From: Candidatus Handelsmanbacteria bacterium
Lineage (GTDB): Bacteria; Latescibacterota; UBA2968; UBA8231
Length of the DNA: 64,000 bases
Assembly (NCBI GenBank): GCA_016867395.1
Contig: VGJS01000008.1
Coordinates: 1 to 64,000 of the forward strand
Direction of reading: 5' to 3'
Shown: positions 50,673 to 59,536 of the stretch, in pieces
Position numbering within the stretch: position 1 is the stretch's first letter
Layout of the letters: each line of letters opens with the position of its first letter
Program-made: the position numbers and the translations under genes
The notes under the pieces: generated by a model
What the model saw: only the letters and a program-made list of their open reading frames with translations
Databases searched by the model: none
Told to the model about the DNA's origin: nothing

Positions 50673-51639
50673 GTGACGGAAGTGGTCGAGTCCCTGATCG
50701 AGCGGGCGCGCCAGCACCCGCGCAAGGTTGTGCTCTCTGAAGGCGAAGACGAAAGGGTGATCCAGGCGGCCTGCCGCCTGGCCGGCAAGGGCATCGCCCA
50801 TCCCATCCTGCTGGGCGACCTGCCCTTGATCCGGGCGGTGGCCGCCGGCCGCTCCCTCAAGGCGGTGGAGGTGGTGGACCCCAACGATGCCGGGGCCCTG
50901 GCCCGCTACAGCGAGACACTCACGCGCCGCCGCGCCAGCGTCAGCCCCGGCGCGGCGCCTGCTCAAGAAACCGCTGCTCCTCGGGGCAGCGATGGTGGGG
51001 GAGGGCGAGGCTGACGCGGTGGTGGCCAGGGCCACCCGGCCCAGCGCCCAGGTCATCGCCGCCGGGGCCCTGGCCGTGGGCTACGCCGAAGGGGTCAGCC
51101 ATCCTTCCACCTTCTTCATCATGGTTCTCCCCGGCGAGCCCGAGCGGATGCTGGTCTACGCCGATTGGGCGGTGGCCCTGGACACGACGGCCAAGGAGCT
51201 GGTCCGGATCGCGGTGGTCACGGCGCACAACACCCGGCGGCTGCTCGACCTGGAGCCCCGCGTGGCCCTGCTCTCCTTCTCTACCCACGGCAGCGCCGCC
51301 CACGCCAGGGTGGAAAAGGTCCGCGAGACGGTGCGGCTGGCCAGGGAACTGGCTCCCGACCTGCTCATCGACGGCGAGTTGCAGGCCGATGCGGCCCTCT
51401 CGCCCAAGGTGGCGGCAAAGAAATGCCCCGACTCGCCGCTTAAGGGCCAGGCCAACGTTCTGGTCTTTCCCGACCTGGACGCCGGCAACATCGCCTACAA
51501 ACTGACCCAGTACCTGGCCGGGGCCCGGGCCATCGGCCCCATCCTGCAGGGCTTCCGCCGCCCAGTCAATAACCTGTCGCGGGCGGCCACGGCCGAGAAC
51601 ATCGTCACCGTGGCCGCCATCGCCGAATTGCAGTCCTGA
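50673..51639 (+). pseudogene. pta: Phosphate acetyl/butyryltransferase with one frameshift
   Basis: The first part, from a GTG at 50673 with GGAGG upstream, reads RKVVLSEGEDERVIQAACRLAGKGIAHPILLGD and ends around SETLTRRRAS. The second frame takes over near 50940 with ARRLLKKPLLLGAAMVGEGEADAVVARAT. It continues SFSTHGSAAHARVEKVRE, LIDGELQADAALSPKVAAKKCP, GQANVLVFPDLDAGNIAYK and GPILQGFRRPVNNLSRAAT to a stop at 51637. Together they make a full-length Pta interconverting acetyl-CoA and acetyl phosphate. One missing base in a GC-run (50925-50955) explains the shift, so an assembly error is as likely as real inactivation. Confidence 0.85.
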
Positions 51640-51655
51640 AGGGCGCGGCCCACCG

Positions 51656-52843
51656 ATGGAGATCCTAGTACTCAACTGCGGCAGCTCCTCGGTGAAGTAC
51701 CACCTCTTCGAGATGGAGGCCGAGCGCGACGTGGCCGGGGGCATGGTGGAGCGCATCGGCCAGGCCGTCGCCCTGGCCTCCCACCGCTGGGAAGGCGGCA
51801 GCGCCAGGCAGGGGCTGGAGGCCCCCGACCACCGGGCCGCCCTCCTGCACGTCCGCCAGGTATTGCAGGAGCGCGGCGGCGGGGTGGCGGCGGTGGGGCA
51901 CCGGGTGGTACACGGGGGCGAGCGCTTCGTGCAGGCGGCGCTGATCACCCCCCAGGTGGAAGAGAGCATCGAGGAGTGCGTCTCGCTGGCGCCCCTGCAC
52001 AACCCGCCCAATCTGGTGGGCATCCGCGCGGCGCGGCAGTTCTTCCCGCAGGTGCCCCATGTGGCGGTCTTCGACACCGCCTTCCACCAGACCATGCCGG
52101 CGCGGGCCTTCCTCTACCCGCTGCCTTACGAGCTGTACCAGGAAGGGCGCATCCGCCGTTACGGTTTCCACGGCACCTCGCACCGCTTTGTGGCCGGGCG
52201 CGCCGCCCGGATGCTGGGCCGCCAGGCGGAGGACTTTACCGGCATCACCTGCCACCTGGGCAATGGCTGCTCGCTGGCGGCCATCGAGCGGGGGCGCTCG
52301 TTGGACACTTCGATGGGTCTCACCCCCCTCGAAGGGGTGATGATGGGCACCCGCTCGGGGGACATCGATCCGGCGATCGTCTTTCACCTGGCCGGCAGCG
52401 GCGGGTTGAGCCTGGCCCAGGTCGAGCAGGTGCTCAACCGGCAGAGCGGGCTTTTAGGGGTATCGGGGGTGTCCAACGACCTGCGCCAGGTGCAGGAGGC
52501 CGCGGCCGGGGGCAATGGGCGGGCCGAGCTGGCCCTGGACCTCTACGCGTACCGCGTGCGCAAGTACCTCGGCGCGTACCTGGCGGCGCTGGGCCGGGCC
52601 GAGGCCGTGGTCTTCACCGGCGGGGTGGGGGAGCACAGCGGGCAGATGCGCCGGCGCATCCTGGAGCCCCTGGCCGGGTTGGGGCTGGTGCTGGACCCGG
52701 AGCGGAACCGCGACGGGTTTGCGGGGGAGCGGGAGATCTCGACCCCCCAGTCGCCGGTCCGGCTGCTGGTCATCCCCACCAACGAGGAACTGGTCATCGC
52801 CCGGGACACCAGGGATGTCCTGTTGTCGCGGGCGCCGCAATAA
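51656..52843 (+). CDS. ackA: Acetate kinase
   Basis: A 395-residue acetate kinase with canonical motifs: LVLNCGSSSVKYHLF at the N-terminus, AVGHRVVHGGERF (about 80-92) with the substrate Arg, RYGFHGTSHRF with the catalytic His, MGTRSGDIDPAI with the second Arg, and VFTGGVGEHSGQMR. It phosphorylates acetate or runs in reverse to make ATP. The start is 17 bases after the pta stop and its stop is 17 bases before the NagB-PIG-L fusion, consistent with one transcript. It could capture acetate released by the downstream deacetylase domain. Confidence 0.95.
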   Translation: MEILVLNCGSSSVKYHLFEMEAERDVAGGMVERIGQAVALASHRWEGGSARQGLEAPDHRAALLHVRQVLQERGGGVAAVGHRVVHGGERFVQAALITPQVEESIEECVSLAPLHNPPNLVGIRAARQFFPQVPHVAVFDTAFHQTMPARAFLYPLPYELYQEGRIRRYGFHGTSHRFVAGRAARMLGRQAEDFTGITCHLGNGCSLAAIERGRSLDTSMGLTPLEGVMMGTRSGDIDPAIVFHLAGSGGLSLAQVEQVLNRQSGLLGVSGVSNDLRQVQEAAAGGNGRAELALDLYAYRVRKYLGAYLAALGRAEAVVFTGGVGEHSGQMRRRILEPLAGLGLVLDPERNRDGFAGEREISTPQSPVRLLVIPTNEELVIARDTRDVLLSRAPQ

Positions 52844-52859
52844 ACCCCGAGGAGCAGGC

Positions 52860-55214
52860 ATGGCCCAGGACCGCACAGCCGGGTTGAGCCCGGTGGAAGG
52901 CCGGGCGCTGGAGGGATCGCCCTTCGCGGCGCTCTATCCGCCGGCCGAGAAGATCCGCACCCTGGTGGTGGACAATTTTCCGGCCCTGGGCAAGCTGGCG
53001 GCCATGCGCTTCATCGAGTGGGTGCAGTGCCATCCGGGCGGGGTGATCTCCCTGCCCACCGGCAAGACCCCCGAGCATTTCATCAAATGGGTACAGCGCC
53101 TGCTGCGCGGCTGGGAGACCCCCCAGGTCCAGGCCCAACTGGAGCGGGCGGGAATCGATCCGGGGCAAAAGCCCGACATGGCCAGCCTGCACTTCGTGCA
53201 GATCGACGAGTTCTACCCCATCGACCCGGTCCAGCAGAACAGCTTCCACGCCTACGTCTCCCACTTCTACCTGGAGGGCTTCGGGCTGGACCCGCGCAAG
53301 GCCCTGCTAATAGATGGCACCCGCATTGGCTTGCCTGCCGGCCACAACCTGCGCTCGGCCTGGCCGGCCGACGAGGTGGACCTGGGCCTGCGCTACCGGG
53401 CGGCCCACACCCCCCTGGAGCAGCTGCAGCAGCGGGTGCTGGCCGAGGTGGACCAGTGGTGCCAGGACTTCGAGAGCCGGGTGCGGGCGCTGGGGGGGAT
53501 CGGTTTCTTCCTGGGGGGCATCGGCCCGGACGGGCACATCGGCTTCAACGTGCGCGGCTCGGACCACCGCGCCACCACCCGCCTGACGGCGGTCAACTAC
53601 CAGACCCAGGCCGCCGCCGCCGGGGACCTGGGCGGGATCGAGGTGGCCCGCAAGCGCCTGGTGATCACCATCGGCCTGGGCACCATCACCTACAACCCTG
53701 ACTGTTGCGCCATCGTCATCGCCGCCGGCGAGGCCAAGGCCCAGATCGTCGCCGCCGCGGTGCAGGAAGCCCCCCATATCGACCACCCTGCCACCAGCCT
53801 GCACCTCCTGCCTCAGGCCCGCTTCTACCTGACCCTGGGAGCGGCCAAGCTGCTGGAGCGCCGCCAGGTGGTGCTTTTGGAGCGGGTCCCGGCCCTGGGC
53901 GAGGAGGAGATCGAGAAGGTGGTGGTGGACCTGGCCGTGGCCCGGCGCAAGCGGGTGGACCAGTTGGAGCCCGACGACTTTGCCGCCGATGCGCGGGGCG
54001 CAGTGCTCTTGCAGAAATGTCCCGAGCCGGTGGCGGCGCTGAACGGCCGGGTGCGCGCCAGCCTGATCGCCAAGCTGGAGCGGGGCATGAACACCCGCAG
54101 CCACACCCGCTTTCTGCACACCGAGCCCCACCACGACGACCTGATGCTGGGGTACTTGCCCTACATCGTCCGCCACGTGCGCCAGGCCAGCAACACCCAC
54201 CATTTTGTCTGCCTGACCGGCGGCTTCACCGCAGTGACCAACCACTTCATCCAGGACCACCTGGCGCGGCTGGCCCGCCTGCTGGATACCCCGCCCTTTG
54301 CCCGGCTGTACGGGGAGGGGTACTTTGCCCCCGACAGCGAGAACGGCCGCAACCGCGACGTGTGGCAGTACCTCGACGGGGTGGCCGCCGGCGACGAGGA
54401 TTTGTGCGACGAGGGCGCGGCGCGGCGCTTTTTGCGCAACTTGATGGGGGTGTACGGGGAGGGGGACCTGGGCGGGGTCCGGCGGCGCATGGCCGAGTTG
54501 GAGGGCTATTTCGTCGCCCAGTACCCGGGGCAGAAGGACGCCCCCCAGGTGCAGCAGCTAAAGAGCCTGTGCCGCGAGTGGGAGGCCGAGTGCCTCTGGG
54601 GGTACTTCGGCTGGGACTGCCCCAGCATCCGCCACCTGCGCCTGGGTTTCTACACCGGCGACATCTTTACCCGCGAGCCCACCGTGGACGGGGATGTGTT
54701 GCCCATCCTCCGGTTGCTCGAAGAGGTGAACCCCGACGTGGTGGGCGTGGCTCTCGACCCGGAGGCCAGCGGCCCGGATACCCACTACAAGGTGCTACAG
54801 GCCATCGCCGAGGCCCTGCGTTGGTACGAGAGCCAGAGCGGCCGGTCCGAGATCCGGGTGTGGGGCTATCGCAATGTCTGGTACCGCTTCCACCCGGCCG
54901 AAGCCGACATCTTCGTGCCGGTCTCGCTCAACATGTTCGCCACCATGCACAACGCCTTCATGAACACCTTCATCTCGCAGAAGAACGCCTCCTTCCCCAG
55001 CTACGAGCACGAGGGGCCTTTCTCCGAACTGGCCCAGCGCATCCAGGTGGAGCAGTACCAGAAACTCAAGACCTGTCTGGGCCGGCAGTGGTTCCACGAG
55101 CATCCCAGCCCCCTGATCCGCGGCACCCGGGGCCTGGTGTACCTCAGAGACTTGAGTCTGGAGGAGTTTTACGCCCACAGCCGGCAGTTGCAGGCCTACG
55201 CCGAAAGCGGTTGA
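52860..55214 (+). CDS. NagB-like deaminase/isomerase fused to PIG-L deacetylase domain
   Basis: A 784-residue fusion. Residues about 30-410 resemble glucosamine-6-phosphate deaminase: GGVISLPTGKTPEHFIKWV, FVQIDEFYPIDP and FFLGGIGPDGHIGFNVRGS, enlarged by insertions. From about 430, LHTEPHHDDLMLGYLPYIV is the zinc-binding PHxDD motif of LmbE/PIG-L GlcNAc deacetylases, with VVGVALDPEASGPDTHYKVL and YRNVWYRFHPAEAD downstream. Similar fusions occur in Bacteroidetes. Deacetylation plus deamination of an N-acetylamino sugar would yield acetate for AckA. The ATG at 52860 has GAGGAG six bases upstream. Confidence 0.9.
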   Translation: MAQDRTAGLSPVEGRALEGSPFAALYPPAEKIRTLVVDNFPALGKLAAMRFIEWVQCHPGGVISLPTGKTPEHFIKWVQRLLRGWETPQVQAQLERAGIDPGQKPDMASLHFVQIDEFYPIDPVQQNSFHAYVSHFYLEGFGLDPRKALLIDGTRIGLPAGHNLRSAWPADEVDLGLRYRAAHTPLEQLQQRVLAEVDQWCQDFESRVRALGGIGFFLGGIGPDGHIGFNVRGSDHRATTRLTAVNYQTQAAAAGDLGGIEVARKRLVITIGLGTITYNPDCCAIVIAAGEAKAQIVAAAVQEAPHIDHPATSLHLLPQARFYLTLGAAKLLERRQVVLLERVPALGEEEIEKVVVDLAVARRKRVDQLEPDDFAADARGAVLLQKCPEPVAALNGRVRASLIAKLERGMNTRSHTRFLHTEPHHDDLMLGYLPYIVRHVRQASNTHHFVCLTGGFTAVTNHFIQDHLARLARLLDTPPFARLYGEGYFAPDSENGRNRDVWQYLDGVAAGDEDLCDEGAARRFLRNLMGVYGEGDLGGVRRRMAELEGYFVAQYPGQKDAPQVQQLKSLCREWEAECLWGYFGWDCPSIRHLRLGFYTGDIFTREPTVDGDVLPILRLLEEVNPDVVGVALDPEASGPDTHYKVLQAIAEALRWYESQSGRSEIRVWGYRNVWYRFHPAEADIFVPVSLNMFATMHNAFMNTFISQKNASFPSYEHEGPFSELAQRIQVEQYQKLKTCLGRQWFHEHPSPLIRGTRGLVYLRDLSLEEFYAHSRQLQAYAESG

Positions 55215-55360
55215 CAGCGGCAGGAGGGGGGAGTAGGTTATCGGGCGAAACGGGCGGCAGCCAGCCGGCAACGGGTCTCGGCAGAGGCGCGGGGCAGGGG
55301 GGCGGCGCCCCTCATCCCTGGCAGATAGAGCGGGAGGCGGACGCGCCTGACGCGCCATAG

Positions 55361-55408
55361 GCCGGCGGCAATCTCCAATGCGAGATGTGCGCCGGCTGTT
55401 TTTTTGGG
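55361..55408 (+). terminator. Intrinsic terminator after the amino-sugar cluster
   Basis: GCCGGCG pairs with CGCCGGC, enclosing an internal loop and a second stem ATCTC/GAGAT with a CAATGC loop. The run TGTTTTTTT follows. This is a strong Rho-independent terminator shape, 147 bases after the NagB-PIG-L stop. It ends only about 12 bases before the next start codon, so it could also act as an attenuator for the DUF2294 pair. Confidence 0.75.
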
Positions 55409-55418
55409 GAGACTGAGC

Positions 55419-55787
55419 ATGGAATGGAGCGTGGAGCAGTTGTCCAGCTCGCTGGCCCGGACCATCGCCCGCTTCGAGGAGGAGGAGATGGGGGTGCGGC
55501 CCAGCCGGGTGACGGTGATGGTGGAGGACGACGTGGTCATCGTCCACCTGCGCGAGGTGCTCTCGCCCTCGGAGCGGGCCCTGGCGCGCACCGAGGCCGG
55601 CCAGGCCATGCTCCAGCGCTTCAACACCCTGCTTTTCAACTCGGGCTCCTCCCCGTCGGTGATGGAGCAGGTGGCCCAGGTGCTCCGGCGCGAGGTCGTG
55701 GAGGTGCAGACCAGCCTCAGCTCTCTGTCGGGCAGCCTGGTGGTGGTCTTTGCCCTGGGCGAGGCCGTGCAGTTCGACCAGGTCTGA
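55419..55787 (+). CDS. DUF2294/MpsC-like small protein (first of a tandem pair)
   Basis: A 122-residue protein with LARTIARFEEEEMGVRPSRVTVMVEDDVVIVHLREVLSPSERALA, matching the DUF2294 (Na+-translocating membrane-potential system MpsC) pattern. It has a helix, a conserved G-[RV]-[GR]-P, two strands with VHL, then L[ST]xxExxLA, and ends with VVVFALG. No transmembrane segment. The ATG at 55419 has GGGGAGA eight bases upstream, immediately after a terminator-like hairpin. The adjacent gene encodes a related protein; together they may form a heteromer. MpsC is proposed to aid inorganic-carbon or ion uptake in some bacteria, but no MpsA/B partner is present here. Confidence 0.72.
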   Translation: MEWSVEQLSSSLARTIARFEEEEMGVRPSRVTVMVEDDVVIVHLREVLSPSERALARTEAGQAMLQRFNTLLFNSGSSPSVMEQVAQVLRREVVEVQTSLSSLSGSLVVVFALGEAVQFDQV

Positions 55788-55792
55788 GGGGG

Positions 55793-56158
55793 ATGCGGCC
55801 GCGGCGCGGGCAGTTGGAGGCCGAGTTCAGCCGGCTGATGGTCCAGTTCGAGCGCGAGCACCTGGGCCGGGGGCCAGAGGAGGCGCGTACCTATATCTTT
55901 GCCGACGTGATCTTCGTGCGCCTCTCGGGGGTGCTCACCCGGGCCGAGCAGCACCTGGCCCGCGACCAGGAGGGAGCCAGGCTGATCAAGGAGATGCGGC
56001 TGCGGCTGATGGAGGGCAGCCGCCAGACCCTCGAAAACCTGGTGCAGGGGCTGACCGGCTGCCAGGTGGTCAGCCTGCACACCGACCTGAGCACCCGCAC
56101 CGGGGAGCAGATCATCGTTTTCATCCTGGACCAGCACCTGGAATCCGGACCGCGCTAA
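55793..56158 (+). CDS. DUF2294/MpsC-like small protein (second of a tandem pair)
   Basis: A 121-residue relative of the preceding protein: LMVQFEREHLGRGPEEARTYIFADVIFVRLSGVLTRAEQHLARDQEG, then NLVQGLTGCQVVSLHTDLSTRTGEQIIVFIL. LGRGPE and the GVLTxAEQxLA block are closer to the family consensus than in the first copy. The ATG at 55793 has GAGGGG five bases upstream and follows the first copy's stop by five bases. The two arose by duplication and have diverged strongly. It is followed by the cytidylate-kinase-like gene ten bases downstream. Confidence 0.75.
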   Translation: MRPRRGQLEAEFSRLMVQFEREHLGRGPEEARTYIFADVIFVRLSGVLTRAEQHLARDQEGARLIKEMRLRLMEGSRQTLENLVQGLTGCQVVSLHTDLSTRTGEQIIVFILDQHLESGPR

Positions 56159-56168
56159 GGAGGGGACC

Positions 56169-56843
56169 ATGGCCGTCATCACCATCGCCCGCCAGTTGGG
56201 CAGCAGCGGCGACTGGATCGCCGAGAAGGTGGCCGAGCAGCTCGGATATCAATGCGTGGATCGCCGGCTGGTGGAGGAGATGGCCGGCCTGGCCGACGTG
56301 CCCGTCGAGGAGGTCGAGAAGCTCGACGAGAAGGGCGAGGGCCGCATCGCTCTCTTCCTCAAGCGCCTGCTGGTGCCCGAAGCCGGCGCCGGCGGTCTGC
56401 CCCTGGCGGTGGGGTTCCCCGAGTTCGGCATGGAGTTCCCCTACCTGTTGGAGCGGGGCCGGCCTGAGCGGAACACCTACATGGACCGGGGCACCTACCA
56501 GTTGCTGATCACCACCCTGGTCCAGGATTTTGGCGCCACTGGCAAGACGGTGGTGGTGGGCCGGGCTAGCCAGCTCATCCTGGCCGAGTTGCCCGGGGCC
56601 TTCCACTGCCGGGTGGTGGCCCCCTTCAAGCTGCGCTGCGAGCGGCTGGCCCAGGCCCGCCAGATGGATCTGGAGAGCGCCGCCCGGCTGGTGGAGCAGC
56701 ACGACCGCTGGCGCAAGCAGTACCTGGAAAACTACTACAGCGCCGACTGGGATGACCCGCTCCTCTACCACCTGACCATCAACACCGGCAAGGTGGAGCC
56801 AGAGGCGGCGGTGGAGTTGATCGCCGGCTGCGCGGAGGGCTGA
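56169..56843 (+). CDS. Cytidylate-kinase-like family protein
   Basis: A 224-residue P-loop protein beginning AVITIARQLGSSGDWIAEKVAEQLGYQCVDRRLVEEMA, where ARQxGSxG replaces the standard GxxGxGKS of nucleotide kinases. This is characteristic of the cytidylate-kinase-like (Cytidylate_kin2) family. KTVVVGRASQLILAELPG and FHCRVVAPFKLRCERLAQ match the lid and central regions, and YYSADWDDPLLYHLTINT the C-terminal block. The substrate is unknown. It appears to share a transcript with the DUF2294 pair and may couple a phosphorylation step to it. Confidence 0.85.
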   Translation: MAVITIARQLGSSGDWIAEKVAEQLGYQCVDRRLVEEMAGLADVPVEEVEKLDEKGEGRIALFLKRLLVPEAGAGGLPLAVGFPEFGMEFPYLLERGRPERNTYMDRGTYQLLITTLVQDFGATGKTVVVGRASQLILAELPGAFHCRVVAPFKLRCERLAQARQMDLESAARLVEQHDRWRKQYLENYYSADWDDPLLYHLTINTGKVEPEAAVELIAGCAEG

Positions 56844-56906
56844 GGCGCGGGGGTTTTCGGCGGGGGCGGGTGGTGCGGGCGGGGAAATGTATTAAATTCT
56901 CTACTT

Positions 56907-57539
56907 ATGGCGCCGAGAACCATCGACCTAAGTCACGACCTGAGCCCCGCGACCCCTCCCTTTCCGGGCAATCCGCCGGTGTCGGTGTCCATCCTCATGG
57001 CCCAGCCCCAGGGGCCGCTCAACGCCAGCGCCTTCAGCACCTGCGTCCACACCGGCACCCACCTGGACGCCCCCTTCCATTTCTTCAGCCAGGGACAAAC
57101 CATCGAGCAACTCGCCCCCGAGCGCTGCATGGGGCCGGCGGCGCTCCTGCCGCTGCCCGGCTGTCGCGAGGTGCTGCCCGCCCATCTGGGGCCCCGCGAG
57201 GCGGCCATCCGCCGCGCCGGCAAGCTGGTGCTGGACCTGGATTGGGCGCGGCACTGGGGAGAGGAGTGCTACTTCACCGAATACCCGGCCCTCAGCCCGG
57301 CGGCGGCGAATCTCCTGGTGGAGTGGGGCGTCGGACTTTTGGGGGTGGACACCCCTTCGGTGGACTACCCTCCCAATGAGTCGCACCAGACCCTGCTGGG
57401 CAACGGAGTGTTGATCCTCGAGAATCTCAATGGCCTGAGCCAGGTCGGCCGCGAGGAGTTCCACCTGCTGGCCCTGCCCCTGCGCCTGAGCGGCCGCGAC
57501 GCCTCGCCGGTGCGGGCGCTGGCCCTGGTGGAGGACTGA
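56907..57539 (+). CDS. Cyclase-family metal-dependent hydrolase (kynurenine-formamidase-like)
   Basis: A 210-residue protein with the cyclase/KynB fold: IDLSHDLSPATPPFPGNPPVSV near the start, the metal motif CVHTGTHLDAPFHFF (HxGTHxDxPxH), LLGVDTPSVDYPPNES, and ILENLNGLSQV with the conserved ENL. Members hydrolyse formamides or lactone-like bonds with Zn or Mn. The ATG at 56907 lacks a clear Shine-Dalgarno, and TATTAA sits about 15 bases upstream, so a near-leaderless message is possible. It is the first gene of the 56.9-60.4 kb plus-strand set. Confidence 0.88.
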   Translation: MAPRTIDLSHDLSPATPPFPGNPPVSVSILMAQPQGPLNASAFSTCVHTGTHLDAPFHFFSQGQTIEQLAPERCMGPAALLPLPGCREVLPAHLGPREAAIRRAGKLVLDLDWARHWGEECYFTEYPALSPAAANLLVEWGVGLLGVDTPSVDYPPNESHQTLLGNGVLILENLNGLSQVGREEFHLLALPLRLSGRDASPVRALALVED

Positions 57540-57542
57540 TTC

Positions 57543-58544
57543 TTGGCCAAGTTGCGTTTCGGCATCATCGGCTGCGGCGATATAGCCGCCAATTCTTTTG
57601 CCCCCAGCCTGCTCAAGTCGGAGCACGCCGAACTGGTGGCAGTGTGCCGGCGCGACCTGGAAAAGGCCAGGGCCTTTGCCGCGCGCTTTGGCGGCTGCGC
57701 CGCGTACGCCGGTGTCGGTGAACTGATGGAGGACCCGGCGGTGGAGGCGGTGGTGGTGTCCACCCCCACGGACACCCACTGCAGCGCTACCCTGGAGGCG
57801 GCCCGGTTGGGCAAACATGTGTTGTGCGAAAAACCCATGGCCCACAACGCCGCCGAATGCCGGGGGATGATCGAGGCCTGCCGGGCCGCCGGGGTGAAAC
57901 TGGGCGTGGCGTATCGCCGCCGCCTCTTCCCCCAGGTGGTCAAGGCCAGGGAGCTGATCGCCCAGGGCCGCATCGGCAGGGTGGTCTGTGCGCGCACCCA
58001 CTACAGCGGCTGGTCGGCGATGGGGGAGGGCAACTGGCGCATCGCCCCAAAGATCGGCGGGGCGATGATGGAGATGGCTGTCCACCGCATCGAGGTGCTG
58101 CTCAACTTCGCCGGGCAGCCCGTGGAGGTGGCGGCTCTGGTCGAGACCGTACACCACGGCTGGCCGGTGGACGACTCGGACGCGCTGCTCCTGCGCTTTG
58201 CCGACGGGGTGATCGGCCTCCATTCCACCATCCTCACCTCGCCGCCGCGCCGCGACTTTGCCCAGATCGACGGCACCGAGGGCCGCCTCATCATCGACTC
58301 CCTGGAGTTTGGCGGCGCCTCGCTGCGCTTTGAGGGCAATGCCGGCGCCGAGGAGATCGGGGTGACGCCTCTGGAAAGTCCCTACTTCGACCTGCCGATG
58401 ATCGACGATTTCGTCGGGGCGGTGCGCCAGGGCCGCGAGCCGGTCTGCGGCGGGCTGGCCGGGTACTGGACCCAGGCGGTGGTGGACGCAGCCTTCCAGT
58501 CGGCCAGGGAAAAGCGGCACGTCGCAGTGGAGCCCTGGGGCTGA
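57543..58544 (+). CDS. Gfo/Idh/MocA family oxidoreductase
   Basis: A 333-residue NAD(P)-dependent sugar or cyclitol oxidoreductase. The Rossmann motif is FGIIGCGDIAANSFAPSL (about 5-22), EAVVVSTPTDTHCSATLEAARLGKHVLCEKPMAHN carries the EKP catalytic Lys (about 96), and GVAYRRRLFPQVVKARELI and MMEMAVHRIEVL form the C-terminal sheet with the active-site His. It starts with TTG at 57543, two bases after the cyclase stop, with GGAGG eight bases upstream. Substrate unknown. It pairs with the cyclase and amidohydrolase in a small catabolic set. Confidence 0.9.
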   Translation: MAKLRFGIIGCGDIAANSFAPSLLKSEHAELVAVCRRDLEKARAFAARFGGCAAYAGVGELMEDPAVEAVVVSTPTDTHCSATLEAARLGKHVLCEKPMAHNAAECRGMIEACRAAGVKLGVAYRRRLFPQVVKARELIAQGRIGRVVCARTHYSGWSAMGEGNWRIAPKIGGAMMEMAVHRIEVLLNFAGQPVEVAALVETVHHGWPVDDSDALLLRFADGVIGLHSTILTSPPRRDFAQIDGTEGRLIIDSLEFGGASLRFEGNAGAEEIGVTPLESPYFDLPMIDDFVGAVRQGREPVCGGLAGYWTQAVVDAAFQSAREKRHVAVEPWG

Positions 58545-58560
58545 GGAAGGGGAACTGAGC

Positions 58561-59526
58561 ATGTCCGAACCAATGATGGTCTGGGGGGTTTTTGGCCTGC
58601 TGGTGGCGGCCATGCTGGCCCTGGACCTGGGGGTGCTGGGGGGCCGGGACAAGATCATCGGCATCCGGGAGGCGCTGATCTGGAGCGCCATCTGGGTGGC
58701 GGTGGCCCTGGTTTTCAACGCCGGGGTCTACTACTTCAAAGGGTCCGAGGTAGCCCTCAAATTCCTGGCCGGCTACCTGATCGAACGCGCCCTGAGCCTG
58801 GACAACATTTTCGTCTTCCTGGTGATCTTCTCCTACTTCGGGGTCGCGCCCAATCACCAGTACAAGGTCATCTTCTGGGGCATCATCGGGGCGCTGGTGT
58901 TGCGGGCGGTCTTCATCGCCGCCGGCATCGCCCTGGTCGCCAAGTTCAACTGGATCATCTACGTCTTCGGCGCCCTGCTGGTGTGGACCGGGATCAAGAT
59001 GGCCATGGGCAAGGGCGAGGAGATCGACCTGGAGGCCAACCCGGTGGTGCGCCTGTGCCGGCGCTTCATCCCCCTCACCCCGGGCTATGAGGGGGACCGC
59101 TTCTTCGTGCGGCGCGAGGGGAAACGCCTGGCCACGCCGCTGCTGGTGGTGTTGCTGGTGGTCAGCGTGATGGACGTGGTCTTCGCCGTGGACTCGGTGC
59201 CGGCGGTCTTCGCCATCACCCTCGACCCCTTCATCGTCTTCAGCTCAAACGTCTTCGCCGTGCTGGGGTTGCGTGCCCTGTATTTTGCCCTGGCCGGCCT
59301 GATGCAGCTCTTTCACTATCTTCATTACGGCCTGGCCCTGATCCTGGTCTTCGTGGGGATCAAGATGCTGCTGACCTACTTCGAGATCCACATACCCGTG
59401 GTCGCGGCCCTGGGGGTGCTGGCGCTGATCCTGGCCGGCTCGGTGATCGCTTCCGCGATCTTTCCCCAACCGGCACCGCCCGATCCTGTCCACCAGCCAG
59501 GCGACCCAGCCAAGGCCGACCTTTGA
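58561..59526 (+). CDS. TerC/Alx family membrane protein
   Basis: A 321-residue protein with eight or nine transmembrane segments. Signature sites are GYLIERALSLDNIFVFLVIF (about 75-94) and VMDVVFAVDSVPAVFAITLDPFIVFSSNVFAVLGLRALYF (about 204-243), the paired Asp/Asn motifs of TerC, with long hydrophilic loops as in Alx. Members are implicated in manganese export. No yybP-ykoY-type riboswitch is visible in the short upstream gap, since the gene follows the oxidoreductase by 16 bases. It differs from the shorter TerC at 6180. Confidence 0.92.
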   Translation: MSEPMMVWGVFGLLVAAMLALDLGVLGGRDKIIGIREALIWSAIWVAVALVFNAGVYYFKGSEVALKFLAGYLIERALSLDNIFVFLVIFSYFGVAPNHQYKVIFWGIIGALVLRAVFIAAGIALVAKFNWIIYVFGALLVWTGIKMAMGKGEEIDLEANPVVRLCRRFIPLTPGYEGDRFFVRREGKRLATPLLVVLLVVSVMDVVFAVDSVPAVFAITLDPFIVFSSNVFAVLGLRALYFALAGLMQLFHYLHYGLALILVFVGIKMLLTYFEIHIPVVAALGVLALILAGSVIASAIFPQPAPPDPVHQPGDPAKADL

Positions 59527-59536
59527 GGAGAAACGC

